The position numbers were made by a program, and so were the translations under genes. Positions 1 to 9,823 of a DNA stretch of 64,000 bases are shown in pieces. Origin of the DNA: Campylobacter corcagiensis (GTDB lineage Bacteria > Campylobacterota > Campylobacteria > Campylobacterales > Campylobacteraceae); the NCBI RefSeq assembly GCF_013201645.1, contig NZ_CP053842.1, forward strand, positions 558,001 through 622,000, read 5' to 3'. The notes under the pieces were generated by a model. That model had not been told where the DNA came from and made no database searches. It worked only from the letters and a program-made list of their open reading frames with translations. Each line of letters begins with the position of its first letter. Within the stretch, counting starts at the first letter, position 1.

Positions 1-444
1 CCTATTTTTGCAGAGAAAGTTGAGGTTACAGCTGATAATTTTTTTGCTGATGAGGTAAAATTAATAAGTGTTTTAACAGGCAATGTTCATGTAAAAAAAG
101 GCTCATATGACACACTTGATAGCAATAAAATCACTATCTATTTTGATAAAAATAAGCAACCTATAAAGTATGAAGCCACTGATAATGCTAGGTTTAAAAT
201 CTTAATCAACGAAAGCCACTATAATGGCAAAGGAGATAAGCTTACATATATTCCAGCTGAGGATAAATACATCCTTACTGGAAATGCTTGGATAGAAGAA
301 GTTGAGACTAAAAGAGAGGTTTTTGGAGATATTATAACTATAAGCCAACTTGATGGAAAGTATGAAGTTGATAGCTTTAGAGATAGTAAAAACAAAGATA
401 AAAAACCAGCAAGACTAATATTTCATGTTGAGGAAAAAAAGTGA
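1..444 (+). CDS. lptA: LptA/OstA-family LPS transport protein, C-terminal part
   Basis: Open from the first base of the window in frame 1 to TGA at 442-444, so the N-terminus and signal peptide are missing. The visible 147 residues read as an alternating beta-strand repeat protein (GNVHVKKGSYDTLDSNKITIYF, shortened here to its start GNVHVKKG), as expected for the periplasmic LptA bridge that carries lipopolysaccharide to the outer membrane. The stop overlaps the GTG of engB by four bases, which suggests translational coupling. An lptA-engB neighbourhood is familiar in Campylobacter. The assignment rests on fold-type resemblance and context; an LptC fragment is less likely. Confidence 0.75.
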   Translation, partial: PIFAEKVEVTADNFFADEVKLISVLTGNVHVKKGSYDTLDSNKITIYFDKNKQPIKYEATDNARFKILINESHYNGKGDKLTYIPAEDKYILTGNAWIEEVETKREVFGDIITISQLDGKYEVDSFRDSKNKDKKPARLIFHVEEKK

Positions 445-1040
445 TAAAAACAGGGGCTGCTAACTTTATCACATCATCTCCAAATTTAAGCCTTAGTCCA
501 AATTTTGGACTAAGTGAGGTTGTGTTTATTGGGCGATCAAATGTTGGCAAAAGTAGCCTTATAAACTCACTTGCAAATCATAAAAATTTAGCAAAAAGTA
601 GCCAAACACCAGGAAAAACTAAGCTTATAAATTTCTTTGAGATAAATTTTATAGATGAAAGTGAGAGATATAAACTTGTTTTTGTTGATTTGCCAGGTTT
701 TGGCTATGCAAAGGTTGGCAAATCAACGCATGAAATTTGGTCAAAAGCACTAGATGAGTTTGTAAGAAATAGAAGCACTATTAGGCTTTTTATTCACTTA
801 AAAGATTCAAGACATTTTGATTTAGATATTGATTTAGAAGTGGGAAATTATCTAAAAGATATAAAAAAGCCAGATCAAACCATACTAAATTTTTATACAA
901 AAAGTGATAAACTAAATCAAAGTGAGCGTTTTAAAGTTCTTAAATTTGATCCATCAGCAGTTTTTGTATCATCGCTAAATCAAAAAGGAATTGATAAAGC
1001 CAGAGAGCTCATCATAAAAGGAACTTTTGGTGGAATTTAA
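441..1040 (+). CDS. engB: Ribosome biogenesis GTPase EngB (YihA/YsxC)
   Basis: A 199-residue TrmE-Era-EngA-EngB-Septin-like GTPase that assists large-subunit assembly. G motifs are visible in order: GRSNVGKS near residues 31-38, TPGKT near 56-60, DLPG near 83-86, TKSD near 152-155 and an SSL G5-like motif near 175. Length is normal for the family. It starts with GTG inside the end of lptA and runs 14 bases into the next gene, so it sits in a tightly coupled operon. Confidence 0.97.
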   Translation: MIKTGAANFITSSPNLSLSPNFGLSEVVFIGRSNVGKSSLINSLANHKNLAKSSQTPGKTKLINFFEINFIDESERYKLVFVDLPGFGYAKVGKSTHEIWSKALDEFVRNRSTIRLFIHLKDSRHFDLDIDLEVGNYLKDIKKPDQTILNFYTKSDKLNQSERFKVLKFDPSAVFVSSLNQKGIDKARELIIKGTFGGI

Positions 1041-1485
1041 AAAAGCAAAACTAAAAGATATATCTTTGATGCAAGAGATGATAAAACCTGAGATTGAAAG
1101 TGGAGTCATACTTCCTAGGTCAAATGACGAGATAGCAACTTCGATTCGCTCATACATTTTAGCTTATGAAAAAGATGAGCTTATCGGGTATGGAGCACTT
1201 AAAATTTATAGTCAAAAATTAGCTGAGATTAGAAGTCTTGTTATAAAAAGAGAATTTAGAGCAAAAGGAGTTGGCTCAGCTCTTGTAAAAGAGCTTTTAA
1301 AAGAGGCAAAAGAGTATGAGATAGAGGCTGTTTTTGCGCTAACTTACAGGGATAAATTTTTTATAAATTTAGGTTTTGAAGTTGTTGATAAAGATGAGTT
1401 GCCTAGTCAGAAAATTTGGGCTGATTGTATAAAGTGTAAGAACTTTCCTGTATGCAACGAAATAGCAGTTATTTACAAGTTTTAG
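1027..1485 (+). CDS. GNAT acetyltransferase, probable short-form N-acetylglutamate synthase
   Basis: A 152-residue GNAT enzyme. The acetyl-CoA loop RAKGVGSALV is clear near residue 80. The tail carries a CIKCKNFPVCNE-type cysteine cluster that I associate with short, single-domain N-acetylglutamate synthases, the first step of arginine synthesis. The start could be TTG at 1027 or GTG at 1030; both lie inside engB. The 3' end overlaps the next gene by more than 30 bases. The substrate assignment is an inference from the tail motif. Confidence 0.8.
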   Translation: MVEFKKAKLKDISLMQEMIKPEIESGVILPRSNDEIATSIRSYILAYEKDELIGYGALKIYSQKLAEIRSLVIKREFRAKGVGSALVKELLKEAKEYEIEAVFALTYRDKFFINLGFEVVDKDELPSQKIWADCIKCKNFPVCNEIAVIYKF

Positions 1486-1940
1486 AGTTTGTTTGCTTGC
1501 CAATAGCTTTGATCTTGTATCAGTTTTTAAGCTCGGTATTTAGCTCGTTGCCACCACTTCTTGGGCTATTTTTTACATATGCTATTGTTAAGCATTATGA
1601 AAAAGATGTAACTTATAAAGACTATAGTTCAGGGTGGTATATCGCTGTGGTTTATCTATTTGTGATTGAGCAAATTCATGGATTTAAGCCACTTTCGGTT
1701 GGAATTTTTTTTGGAATTTATTACTATTTTTTATTTGATTATATAGTTAGGAGTGTTAAATTTAGGGATTTAGCTCTTATGATAACGGCTGCTTTTGGCT
1801 ATATCGGGACATTTTTAACGAGTAATTTTTTATCATATTTAAATAACGATAGTTATCTTGTTTTTGGGTTTGAGTATGTTACATTTATATTTATAGAAGC
1901 AACTCTTAGTTTGCTTTTGTTTAAAGGACGAATTATTTGA
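1452..1940 (+). CDS. MreD-like multi-pass membrane protein
   Basis: A 162-residue protein with about five hydrophobic segments. No catalytic motif is visible. It lies immediately before mrdA/PBP2 with a TTGA stop-start overlap. In other bacteria mreD is next to PBP2, and the size and topology fit MreD, a membrane partner of the rod-shape elongasome. Sequence divergence makes this a context call. The start ATG lies within the preceding gene. Confidence 0.6.
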   Translation: MQRNSSYLQVLEFVCLPIALILYQFLSSVFSSLPPLLGLFFTYAIVKHYEKDVTYKDYSSGWYIAVVYLFVIEQIHGFKPLSVGIFFGIYYYFLFDYIVRSVKFRDLALMITAAFGYIGTFLTSNFLSYLNNDSYLVFGFEYVTFIFIEATLSLLLFKGRII

Positions 1941-3751
1941 GACTTAAAATAGCTGCTTTTTTTGTGATTTTTGTTTGGGTACTTATCCTTTCAAGATTAT
2001 ACTATTTAAGCATAGTATCAAATGAAGAGTATGCAAGTATCGCGAAAGAAAATGCTATTAAAACCAAAGATATTCCACCAACAAGAGGGCAAATTTTAGA
2101 CTCTAAAGGTAGACCTGTTGCTATAAATTTGCTAGGGTACTCTCTTTTTTTAGCACCCCATCTAAAAAACGAAGAACTAAATAAAGAGATTTCATATATA
2201 GTTGATGTTTTTAAAGATCAAAATTCAAGCAAAGATTTAAACGCAAGCCTAATAGAAAAAGAGTATAAAAAACAAAACTCACCGTACAATCAAGAATTTA
2301 TAAAAGTTGTTGATTTTTTAGATTATGATAGAGTTATACCGCACTTTGCTAGATTAAATTTACGCTCAAATTTAATGGTTGAACCAGCTTCACTTAGGCA
2401 CTATCCTTATGATAGCTTAGCCTCTCATGTAGTTGGCTATGTAGGAAGAGCTACAGCTAGAGATATAGAAAAAAACCCGCTCTCACGCCTTACAAACATA
2501 ATGGGAAGAAGTGGAGTTGAGGCTTATTATAATGATATTTTACAGGGTAAAAAAGGCGAACGCCAAACAAAAGTTACAGCACTAAATCACATTGTAGAAG
2601 AGATATCATATGTAAAACCACAAAGTTCTGATATATCGCTTCATATAGATATGGAAATTCAAGAATTTTTAAAAGATCTTTACAAAGATCACTCAGGTGC
2701 TGTTATCATAATGGATGTTGAAACTGGAGCGATAATAGGAGCGGGAAGTTTTCCTGAGTATAGCTTAAACCCTTTTGTTACTGGGATTAGCTCAGCTGAG
2801 TGGAATGAGCTAATAAACGACCTTGATCATCCATTTACAAATAAACTCGCAAATGGTCTTTATCCGCCAGGTTCTGTCATAAAAATGGCGATGTCACTAG
2901 CGTTTTTAAATAGCGGTAAGATTACTAAAGATACTAGCCATTTTTGTGGCGGTTACTTAGAGTATGGAAAAAATAAGCACAAATTTCGCTGCTGGAAGCG
3001 TTGGGGTCATGGCGATATGAATATGAATGATTCTATTAGGGAAAGCTGTGATGTTTATTACTATGAAAACAGCCTTATTGTAGGCATTGACTTTATAGCT
3101 GCAAATTTAGAGAAATTTGGATTTGGTAAAAAAAGCGGTGTTGATTTGCCAAATGAGTTTTTAGGAACTGTTCCAAGCAAAGCATGGAAAATGGAAAAGT
3201 ACAACCAGCCGTGGTATATAGGAGAGACAATCATTACTTCCATAGGGCAAGGAAGTATGCTAGTAACTCCTATACAAATGGCAAAACACACTGCTGAAAT
3301 TGCAAGTGGCAAGGGCTTAACACCTCACTTTTTAAAAAGTATAGATGGCAAAGAAGTTGAGTTTGATACATATGAGGTTTTTAGCTCTTTTGAAAAAGAT
3401 CAACTTCCTGCCATAAGACATGCTATGTATGAGGTTTCAAATCACCCAAAAGGAACGGCTTATAGATATACAAACGATAGTAGAGTAAAGATTGCCACTA
3501 AAACAGGAACTGCTCAAGTTGTAAGCATACCACAAAGTGAAAAGGTTCGCATGAAAGAAAAAGATATGGAGTACTATCAGAGATCTCATGCTTGGATAGT
3601 TGGTTTTGGTCCTTATGAAAAACCAAAATATGCTGTAACTGTCTTAGTAGAACATGGTGGTGGCGGAAGTAGTGTGGGTGGTCCTATCATAAAAAGAGTT
3701 TTTGAAAAGCTTTTAGATATGGGATATATCGACGAAAATGCTACGAAATAG
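1937..3751 (+). CDS. mrdA: Penicillin-binding protein 2 (elongasome transpeptidase)
   Basis: A 604-residue class B PBP that cross-links peptidoglycan during cell elongation. A single N-terminal membrane anchor (residues 5-25) is followed by the dimerisation domain with the PPTRGQILD motif. The transpeptidase domain shows the active-site GSVIK (Ser near 313), SCD as the SxN/D box near 370, and KTGTAQ near 521. All three motifs are intact. The TTG start overlaps the previous stop, giving an MreD-PBP2 pair. Confidence 0.97.
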   Translation: MRLKIAAFFVIFVWVLILSRLYYLSIVSNEEYASIAKENAIKTKDIPPTRGQILDSKGRPVAINLLGYSLFLAPHLKNEELNKEISYIVDVFKDQNSSKDLNASLIEKEYKKQNSPYNQEFIKVVDFLDYDRVIPHFARLNLRSNLMVEPASLRHYPYDSLASHVVGYVGRATARDIEKNPLSRLTNIMGRSGVEAYYNDILQGKKGERQTKVTALNHIVEEISYVKPQSSDISLHIDMEIQEFLKDLYKDHSGAVIIMDVETGAIIGAGSFPEYSLNPFVTGISSAEWNELINDLDHPFTNKLANGLYPPGSVIKMAMSLAFLNSGKITKDTSHFCGGYLEYGKNKHKFRCWKRWGHGDMNMNDSIRESCDVYYYENSLIVGIDFIAANLEKFGFGKKSGVDLPNEFLGTVPSKAWKMEKYNQPWYIGETIITSIGQGSMLVTPIQMAKHTAEIASGKGLTPHFLKSIDGKEVEFDTYEVFSSFEKDQLPAIRHAMYEVSNHPKGTAYRYTNDSRVKIATKTGTAQVVSIPQSEKVRMKEKDMEYYQRSHAWIVGFGPYEKPKYAVTVLVEHGGGGSSVGGPIIKRVFEKLLDMGYIDENATK

Positions 3752-3886
3752 CTCAATATATTTAGTATTTTGGCTATGAAATATAATAAACCCTAACAAA
3801 ATAACTAAAAAGATTTATAATTTTAAAAGTTATAAATTTGTGGAGTAAAAGACAAATAAAGAACTAAATTAAAAAAGGAAAAACTT

Positions 3887-5191
3887 TTGAAACTAAGCTT
3901 TATAAGCTCACTTAAATTTATAAACTTAATAATATTAACACTAATACTTTCATCTTGTGATGATAATAATAAATCACACTTCACAGTTACAGCTGATACT
4001 GTCATTAAACCAGGATCTGAAATTTCAAAGTATGTAACTCAAGATGAAATTAATAGCTTTGGATTTAGATACTGGGATATAGATAATAATTACACTGAAT
4101 TTGTTAATCCTATAGCCATTCCATTAAGAGATGCTTTAAAACAAAAAAACACAAATAAAGTATTAAGTTATTTAAAAGATAATAATCTAAGTGCAGATAT
4201 ACAAATAGAAGATGGAACAACACCTATAATGTATTCAAGCTTTTATAATGATATAAATACTACAAATGAACTAATAAAACTAGGTGCTGATGTCCATAAA
4301 AAAGATAAGTATGGTTTAAGCCCTATGGCTTATGCTATTTCTATGAATAGCATAGATGTAGTTAAAGCTTTAATTAATAGTGGTGTTAAATTTGAAGAAG
4401 TACCACTTACTCAAGGATATATTTTAACACCAAGCTATAGAAATATTGAAAAATTAGTAATAGATGGTGATAATATAGAAATCATCTATAAATACAATAA
4501 TGTTCAAAAAGATTACGATACGCCTAAGGGTTATGGATATATGTTTGATGATATTGTTTTTAAAAACTGGTTAGAACTAGCAAAAATAATCCTAGATAGT
4601 GGCTATAAACCATATCCATATTTTTTTAATGGAGATGAAGTTTTAGTTGGAAATAGTATATATGATATTTTTCCAAAAGAAGAAGTCAACAATGCTATGG
4701 ATATAGAGTTAGAAGAGTATAAAAACCAAGCTGGTGATAATTTTGATTTAAAGCTTTTTATAGATGACTTTTCATATGATTACTCTTTATATAAAGTTTT
4801 AGAAAATGTTCCCAATCACGAACCAATGCTAAATTTACTCCTAGAACACAATATCTCAGGACAACCATCAAAAGAGCTAATGAAAAAAGTGTATGATAGT
4901 GAATGTTATGATGACTATGTTTGGCATTCCAAAACAAAAGAAAATAAAGGTATAGATAAAAACTATGAAATATTTTTTACACTAAGATTAAAATTAGCAC
5001 AAAGTATGTGTTCTGATAAAAATGGAACTTTTAATAATATAAAAGATTATATTTATTATAAAAATAGGAGAAATTTAACAGACGGCATTGTAGGTATCAT
5101 AAATAGTGGTGATAAGGTGATTTTTAAAAATCCAACGGATACTATTTATAATGAAATAAATACAATAAATGGTAAAAATTTCATAGAATAA
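3887..5191 (+). CDS. Ankyrin-repeat lipoprotein
   Basis: 434 residues starting at TTG behind an AAAAAGGAAAAA ribosome-binding site. Residues 1-24 are a lipoprotein signal (basic start, hydrophobic core, LILSSC lipobox, Cys24). Ankyrin-type repeats appear around residues 108-165, for example DGTTPIMYSSFYND and KYGLSPMAYAI. The C-terminal half has no recognised motif. It probably faces the periplasm as a membrane-anchored interaction scaffold. Gene-specific function is unknown. The neighbours are not functionally related. Confidence 0.8.
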   Translation: MKLSFISSLKFINLIILTLILSSCDDNNKSHFTVTADTVIKPGSEISKYVTQDEINSFGFRYWDIDNNYTEFVNPIAIPLRDALKQKNTNKVLSYLKDNNLSADIQIEDGTTPIMYSSFYNDINTTNELIKLGADVHKKDKYGLSPMAYAISMNSIDVVKALINSGVKFEEVPLTQGYILTPSYRNIEKLVIDGDNIEIIYKYNNVQKDYDTPKGYGYMFDDIVFKNWLELAKIILDSGYKPYPYFFNGDEVLVGNSIYDIFPKEEVNNAMDIELEEYKNQAGDNFDLKLFIDDFSYDYSLYKVLENVPNHEPMLNLLLEHNISGQPSKELMKKVYDSECYDDYVWHSKTKENKGIDKNYEIFFTLRLKLAQSMCSDKNGTFNNIKDYIYYKNRRNLTDGIVGIINSGDKVIFKNPTDTIYNEINTINGKNFIE

Positions 5192-5432
5192 TATCTAAAA
5201 AAATACTAAAAAGTGATAAAATTATAAAATCTAAAAAATTAAAATACAAATAAATAATGTAAATTTAAATTAATTAATTTTAAATAGTAGCTTGATAATA
5301 TTAAAAGATTTTTATAGAAATGTTATGGTAATATAACAAAATATCAGAGAAAAACTAGGTAATTTTACACAATAGCACCTTTTAAAACAAATATCAGTAA
5401 AATTATAAAACACTAAATTTATAAGGAAAATT

Positions 5433-6198
5433 TTGAAAAACAACTCAAATAATCAAGTCTTTAAACAAAAAAGAGATTATGATAAAAATCCACTGATTAT
5501 AAAAGATTATAGTTATTTTTTTGGTGTTTCATTGAGATTTTTTTCAATTTTTGTTGCCGTGACTATCATATTTTATATTTATTGCATAATAAATCCAATG
5601 AAAGAAGAAATAGAAATTTGGATTTTATTTCTTCCTGTGGTAGTGCCTTTGGCACTTGTCCTTTATGATTATTATGTTTATGTTGTAAGAGATAATTATA
5701 CGCTTTATTTTGCCAATAATTCTATTGATTATATGCTGGGTGGTAAATTAAAACGCAAAATTTACATAAATGAAATTCCAAACTACTTATTAAAGCCTTT
5801 TTGGAAAGATAAACTTGACATTAGAGCCATTGTATTTTTTTAACAATTATTGTTTTTATAGTTGTTTGTTTGCTAATTAAATTAAATAAACCCATACCAA
5901 GTGAATTTTATTATATCATTGCCTTATTTTTTGCATTTCGAATGTTTGCAAATATAATATTAAAGCATCCTTATATTTATGGTTAAATAAAACTTTAAGT
6001 GGATTTAGGATTTTTCCTATTTTAATTATAGCTGAGCCTATAAATCCAAAGCAAGTAGCTGATATATGGTTTTTAGCTAAACAAAAATACTATTTTATAT
6101 ATTTTTATAACGAGCAAATTTATGATGAAGTTATAAAGTATTTTTTAGAAAATTTAGATATTGATATAAATAAAACTAAGAAATTAATTACACTTTAA
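5433..6198 (+). pseudogene. Membrane protein gene broken by two frameshifts (possible T7 slippage)
   Basis: The intact part (5433-5843, TTG start behind AAGGAAAA) encodes 136 residues with two or three membrane segments and stops just after seven Ts at 5835-5841. If one T is added, reading continues smoothly as FLTIIVFIVVCLLIK and onward to 5986. A second shift, again equal to one missing base and lying within about 5928-5975, restores a frame that runs to TAA at 6196-6198 with a soluble tail ending NKTKKLITL. The repaired protein would be about 255 residues with a membrane N-half. It may be a decaying gene, a phase-variable gene, or a consensus error in a homopolymer. I do not recognise the family. 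Confidence 0.75.
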
Positions 6199-6246
6199 TA
6201 AGATAAGGATCTAAATAGTGTTTTAAGTTTTAAAATGCAAATAATT

Positions 6247-7527
6247 CTAAATTTCATCAATTTTTTCTAAATTTGGTACCTCTTTAACGCTTAGCTTATC
6301 AAGCCCAACGAAACTAAAAACATTATATCCATTTTCATATCTGTGGCTAAATTTCATCCCATGTGCTTTTACTATGCTATCTACGATATATAGTCCAAGA
6401 CCAAAGCTTTGTTTGGCATTATCGCCTTTGGTAAACGGCTCTATATAGTACTCAAGTTTTCCGCTCATTTCATCGCCTAAAGTGTGAAATTCTAAAGAGT
6501 TGTTTTTAGTAAAAATCTTAACCTTTTTATCATCAGAGTACTTCATAGCGTTATCAATGATATTTTTTATGGCTATACTTAAAAGTTTAAAATCAGCCCT
6601 TATTTTCATATCGCTAGCTAAATTTTCAACTCTACTTTTATCAACCATGGCTATTTTTATAGCTTCATATATAAGTTCATTTAGCATGCATTCACCCATG
6701 TCTGAGATATCAATTATAGCGGTTGCTCTTTCAACTGCAGCAAATTCATTTATAAGCTCTTCAAGTTTTTCAAAAACAGAAATAAGGCGTTCTTGATATT
6801 TGTTTTTCTCTATCATTTCGACTGTTATTCGCCCTTTTGTTATCGGGGTTTTAAGTTCGTGCATAATGTTTCTAAGAAAAAGTGCTCTTGACTCATTTAG
6901 TCTTTTTATCTGCATAACTGAGTTGTAAAAAGCACTTGCTACATCGCTAATCTCATCTTTTCCCCTGCTTACATCTTTTATATTTAAATCCCCGCTTGCA
7001 AATTTATTTATCTCTCTTTTTAGTTTGCGAAGTGGTTTTATTTTTCGTATTATGAAGATATAAGTTACAAGAAGAATTAAAAAAACTAAACAAAAAATAA
7101 CTTTTATAATATCATATCTATATGGTTGGTAATCCAAATCTTGAAGTAAGATCTCTTTATCAGCGTGTTTGACCATAACAAAGTGATGTTTGTTGTAAAA
7201 AATAATAGCAGCGGTGCCGATTTTAGTAGTTATTTCTTGAAGTATAACCCCAGTTGTTTTAATCAGTTCAATCTGACTAGGGTCTGAAATTTCATACATA
7301 TTGAAATTTTCCATCTGGTTTTGATACTCGCTTTGATTCATTAGTCCTGCAAGTTTATAAAGCGTAGCGTTTGATGTGATGGAATAACGCGTGTTTAGTT
7401 CGTTAGTGTAGTTTTGCTTATCATAGTCCATCAGCCACAAAAAAGCAAGACCAATCCCGACAGTTCCAAGTATAAATATAAAAGTTATACTGTAAAAAAT
7501 CGAGCTTCTGCTAAGTCCTAACATCAC
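6247..7527 (-). CDS. cprS: Sensor histidine kinase CprS-like
   Basis: 426 residues. Transmembrane segments at about 10-31 and 140-161 bracket a periplasmic sensor domain. A HAMP-like linker follows, then the H-box MHELKTPIT with His223, an N-box NIIDNAMKYS and a G-box FGLGLYIV. It overlaps the response regulator by four bases and the set lies next to htrA-cbpA-hspR, the same order as the Campylobacter jejuni cprRS locus, where the system controls envelope and biofilm-related genes. The signal sensed is not known from sequence. Confidence 0.88.
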   Translation of the reverse strand: MMLGLSRSSIFYSITFIFILGTVGIGLAFLWLMDYDKQNYTNELNTRYSITSNATLYKLAGLMNQSEYQNQMENFNMYEISDPSQIELIKTTGVILQEITTKIGTAAIIFYNKHHFVMVKHADKEILLQDLDYQPYRYDIIKVIFCLVFLILLVTYIFIIRKIKPLRKLKREINKFASGDLNIKDVSRGKDEISDVASAFYNSVMQIKRLNESRALFLRNIMHELKTPITKGRITVEMIEKNKYQERLISVFEKLEELINEFAAVERATAIIDISDMGECMLNELIYEAIKIAMVDKSRVENLASDMKIRADFKLLSIAIKNIIDNAMKYSDDKKVKIFTKNNSLEFHTLGDEMSGKLEYYIEPFTKGDNAKQSFGLGLYIVDSIVKAHGMKFSHRYENGYNVFSFVGLDKLSVKEVPNLEKIDEI

Positions 7528-8201
7528 TGTGTGAGTTTGTAGCCAACACCTCTAATGGCGTGGATATATTTTGGGTTTTTAGGGTCTTCTCCGAGTTTTG
7601 AGCGAATTCTGCCAATTATTACATCTATGCTTTTGTTGGTTGACTCTTCACTTATGGCATCACAGTTATAGATAAGCTCTTCTCTTGATATAGCACCGCC
7701 TTCTTTTTTTATTAGATAGCTCAGGATATCAAATTCAGCCACTGTTAAGCTTAAGGCTTTTCCTTTTAGTGTTATAGTGTGTTCAAATTCATTTAAAACA
7801 AGATCTTTATTAGTTTCACTTTTTTCTACGCTTAAACTCCCTTCGCTTCTTCTAATGAGACTTTTGATACGAACAAGAAGCTCTTGAGGGTTGTATGGTT
7901 TTGGCATATAATCATCCGCACCAAAATCAAATGCATTTACTTTATCAGTTAAATCATGTCTTGCACTTGATACTATGATAGGAACAGAGCTTGTTTTTCT
8001 TATCTCTTTACAAACTTCTAGCCCATCAAGTCCTGGTAAAGTAAGATCAAGTATAACAAGGTCAAATTTATCTAAATTTAGCTTAGAAAGTCCGATATAT
8101 GGATCATCAGCTGTTGTAACACTCATATCGTATTGTTCTAAATACTCAGTTAAAATTTCAGCTAATTCAACATTATCTTCTATCATTAAAATTTTTGTCA
8201 T
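7524..8201 (-). CDS. cprR: OmpR-family response regulator CprR-like
   Basis: 225 residues: receiver domain (MIEDN acidic pocket, phosphoacceptor Asp52 in VILDLTLPG, conserved Lys in MPKPYNP) followed by a winged-helix DNA-binding domain ending IHAIRGVGYKL. It is the first gene of the regulator-kinase pair, with ATGA overlap into the kinase. In C. jejuni the orthologous regulator is essential for viability; that is family knowledge, not visible here. Confidence 0.9.
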   Translation of the reverse strand: MTKILMIEDNVELAEILTEYLEQYDMSVTTADDPYIGLSKLNLDKFDLVILDLTLPGLDGLEVCKEIRKTSSVPIIVSSARHDLTDKVNAFDFGADDYMPKPYNPQELLVRIKSLIRRSEGSLSVEKSETNKDLVLNEFEHTITLKGKALSLTVAEFDILSYLIKKEGGAISREELIYNCDAISEESTNKSIDVIIGRIRSKLGEDPKNPKYIHAIRGVGYKLTQ

Positions 8202-8261
8202 TTAACTTCCTTAAATTTAGGATGATTATATCAAAATATAGGAAATTTATCAAATACAATA

Positions 8262-8274
8262 GGGGCTTTGCCCC
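8262..8274 (-). terminator. Hairpin after htrA
   Basis: GGGGC-TTT-GCCCC just past the htrA stop and before cprR. The following T-run on the minus strand is weak (TATTGTATTTG), so termination may be partial and allow read-through into cprRS. Confidence 0.5.
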
Positions 8275-8278
8275 GATA

Positions 8279-9661
8279 TTACTCAATGACTAATCCATAA
8301 GGAATACCCCTTCTTATGATCCAAACAAGAGCCTTATCGCCTTTTAGTTTTTTAAAGGCTTCATTAAATTCACTTACACTTGTAACTTCTGTATTATTTA
8401 CTTGAGTGATAACATCTCTTACCATAAATCCTAACTCTTGGGCTTTTGAGCCATTTTTTACATCTGTGATAAGAACACCACTTATATCACTACTTAGTCT
8501 AAACTGTCTTGAAATTTCAGGTGTTATATCGCTTAATTCTAAACCATCAATCTTTGACACACTAACGCCTAAATCAGCATCTGCAAGCTCTATGGTTGTG
8601 CTTTTTATCTTGCCAGCTCTTTCATACTCAACTTCTGCTTTCGAACCAGGTTTTAAGGTTGCCACAAAATTTTTAAGCTCATTTGAATTTTTTATATCTT
8701 TATCTTCTATTTTTATTATAAGATCACCTCTTTTTATTCCTGCTTTTGCTGCTGGCATATCATCTTCTACCCCAAGAATAAGTGCTCCATCTTTGTTTTT
8801 ATAAAAACTTTGTTGCTCTTTTGTAAGATCTGATATCATTACGCCGATATAGCCTCTTTGTATTTTACCATCTTCTGCAAGTTGACCTGCGATATCTTTT
8901 ACCATATTTGATGGAATTGCAAATCCTACGCCATTATTTCCGCCACCTCTACTTAAAATAGCTGAGTTTATACCAACTAATGCCCCACGACTATCTATTA
9001 ACGCTCCGCCTGAATTTCCAGGATTTATAGATGCATCTGTTTGGATGAAATTTTCATAATGATTTAGCCCGACACTATTTTTATTTAGAGCTGATACGAT
9101 GCCTTGAGTTATCGTTCCACCAACTCCAAAAGGATTGCCTATAGCAAATACAACATCTCCTTCTAAAATTTTATCTGAATCAGCAAATTTAATAGCATTT
9201 AGATTATCAGCTTCTATTTTTATGACGGCTATATCGGTTTTTGGATCAGTTCCTATGACTTTTGCTGTGTACTCTTTGTTATCTTCTAGAAGAGTTACAA
9301 GTACTTCATCAGCACCATCTATCACATGGTTATTTGTAACAATATAGCCATCTTTGGAGATGATAACACCAGATCCAAGAGAGCCAACATCTCGTTGTTT
9401 TGGCATATCAAAACCAAATCCAAAAAATTGCTCGAAAAATGGATCATTAAAAAAATCATTTCCACGAGTAGATATTACTTTTTTTGTTGCTATATTTACG
9501 ACTGACTTTTTAGCTTTTGCAACTGATGAGTTGTAAGATAAAACTACTGAGTCATTAGGTTGTTCTCTTTTAAAATCTTGCTGTACATTTTGAAATTCTA
9601 TATTAGAAGCATATAACATTGATGCTGCTATAAATGAAACTAAAGTTAATTTTTTAAACAT
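8279..9661 (-). CDS. htrA: Periplasmic serine protease/chaperone HtrA (DegP)
   Basis: 460 residues with a signal peptide (cleavage likely after the ALA/ASN-like region near residue 19). The catalytic triad is visible: His112 in VTNNHVIDGAD, Asp143 in DPKTDIAVIK and Ser217 in NPGNSGGAL. Two PDZ domains follow. HtrA degrades or refolds misfolded periplasmic proteins and in Campylobacter is also secreted. Its location upstream of cprRS on the same strand suggests shared stress control. Confidence 0.97.
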   Translation of the reverse strand: MFKKLTLVSFIAASMLYASNIEFQNVQQDFKREQPNDSVVLSYNSSVAKAKKSVVNIATKKVISTRGNDFFNDPFFEQFFGFGFDMPKQRDVGSLGSGVIISKDGYIVTNNHVIDGADEVLVTLLEDNKEYTAKVIGTDPKTDIAVIKIEADNLNAIKFADSDKILEGDVVFAIGNPFGVGGTITQGIVSALNKNSVGLNHYENFIQTDASINPGNSGGALIDSRGALVGINSAILSRGGGNNGVGFAIPSNMVKDIAGQLAEDGKIQRGYIGVMISDLTKEQQSFYKNKDGALILGVEDDMPAAKAGIKRGDLIIKIEDKDIKNSNELKNFVATLKPGSKAEVEYERAGKIKSTTIELADADLGVSVSKIDGLELSDITPEISRQFRLSSDISGVLITDVKNGSKAQELGFMVRDVITQVNNTEVTSVSEFNEAFKKLKGDKALVWIIRRGIPYGLVIE

Positions 9662-9767
9662 TTTTACTCCTTATATTAAAAATTTTTGGTATTATAAATG
9701 CTAGATTTCAATGTATAATTAATATAAATTTTTACCAAAGTAAATAAAAATTTTTAAACAAAGTTGA

Positions 9768-9796
9768 TTGACATAGACTAAAGTTTTTGATATAAT
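9768..9796 (+). promoter_or_regulatory. Consensus sigma70 promoter of cbpA-hspR
   Basis: TTGACA at 9768-9773 and TATAAT at 9791-9796 with 17 bases between, the -10 preceded by TGA. This is unusually close to consensus for Campylobacter, whose promoters usually lack a -35 box. I see no full HAIR operator (CTTGAGT-N7-ACTCAAG) in the spacer. Confidence 0.75.
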
Positions 9797-9823
9797 ACGA
9801 CTAAAAAACATTAAGGAAAAAAT

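Noticed and set aside
6500-6796. ORFs opposite cprS and many other genes
   Set aside because: They are antisense shadows with serine/lysine-rich composition and no RBS.
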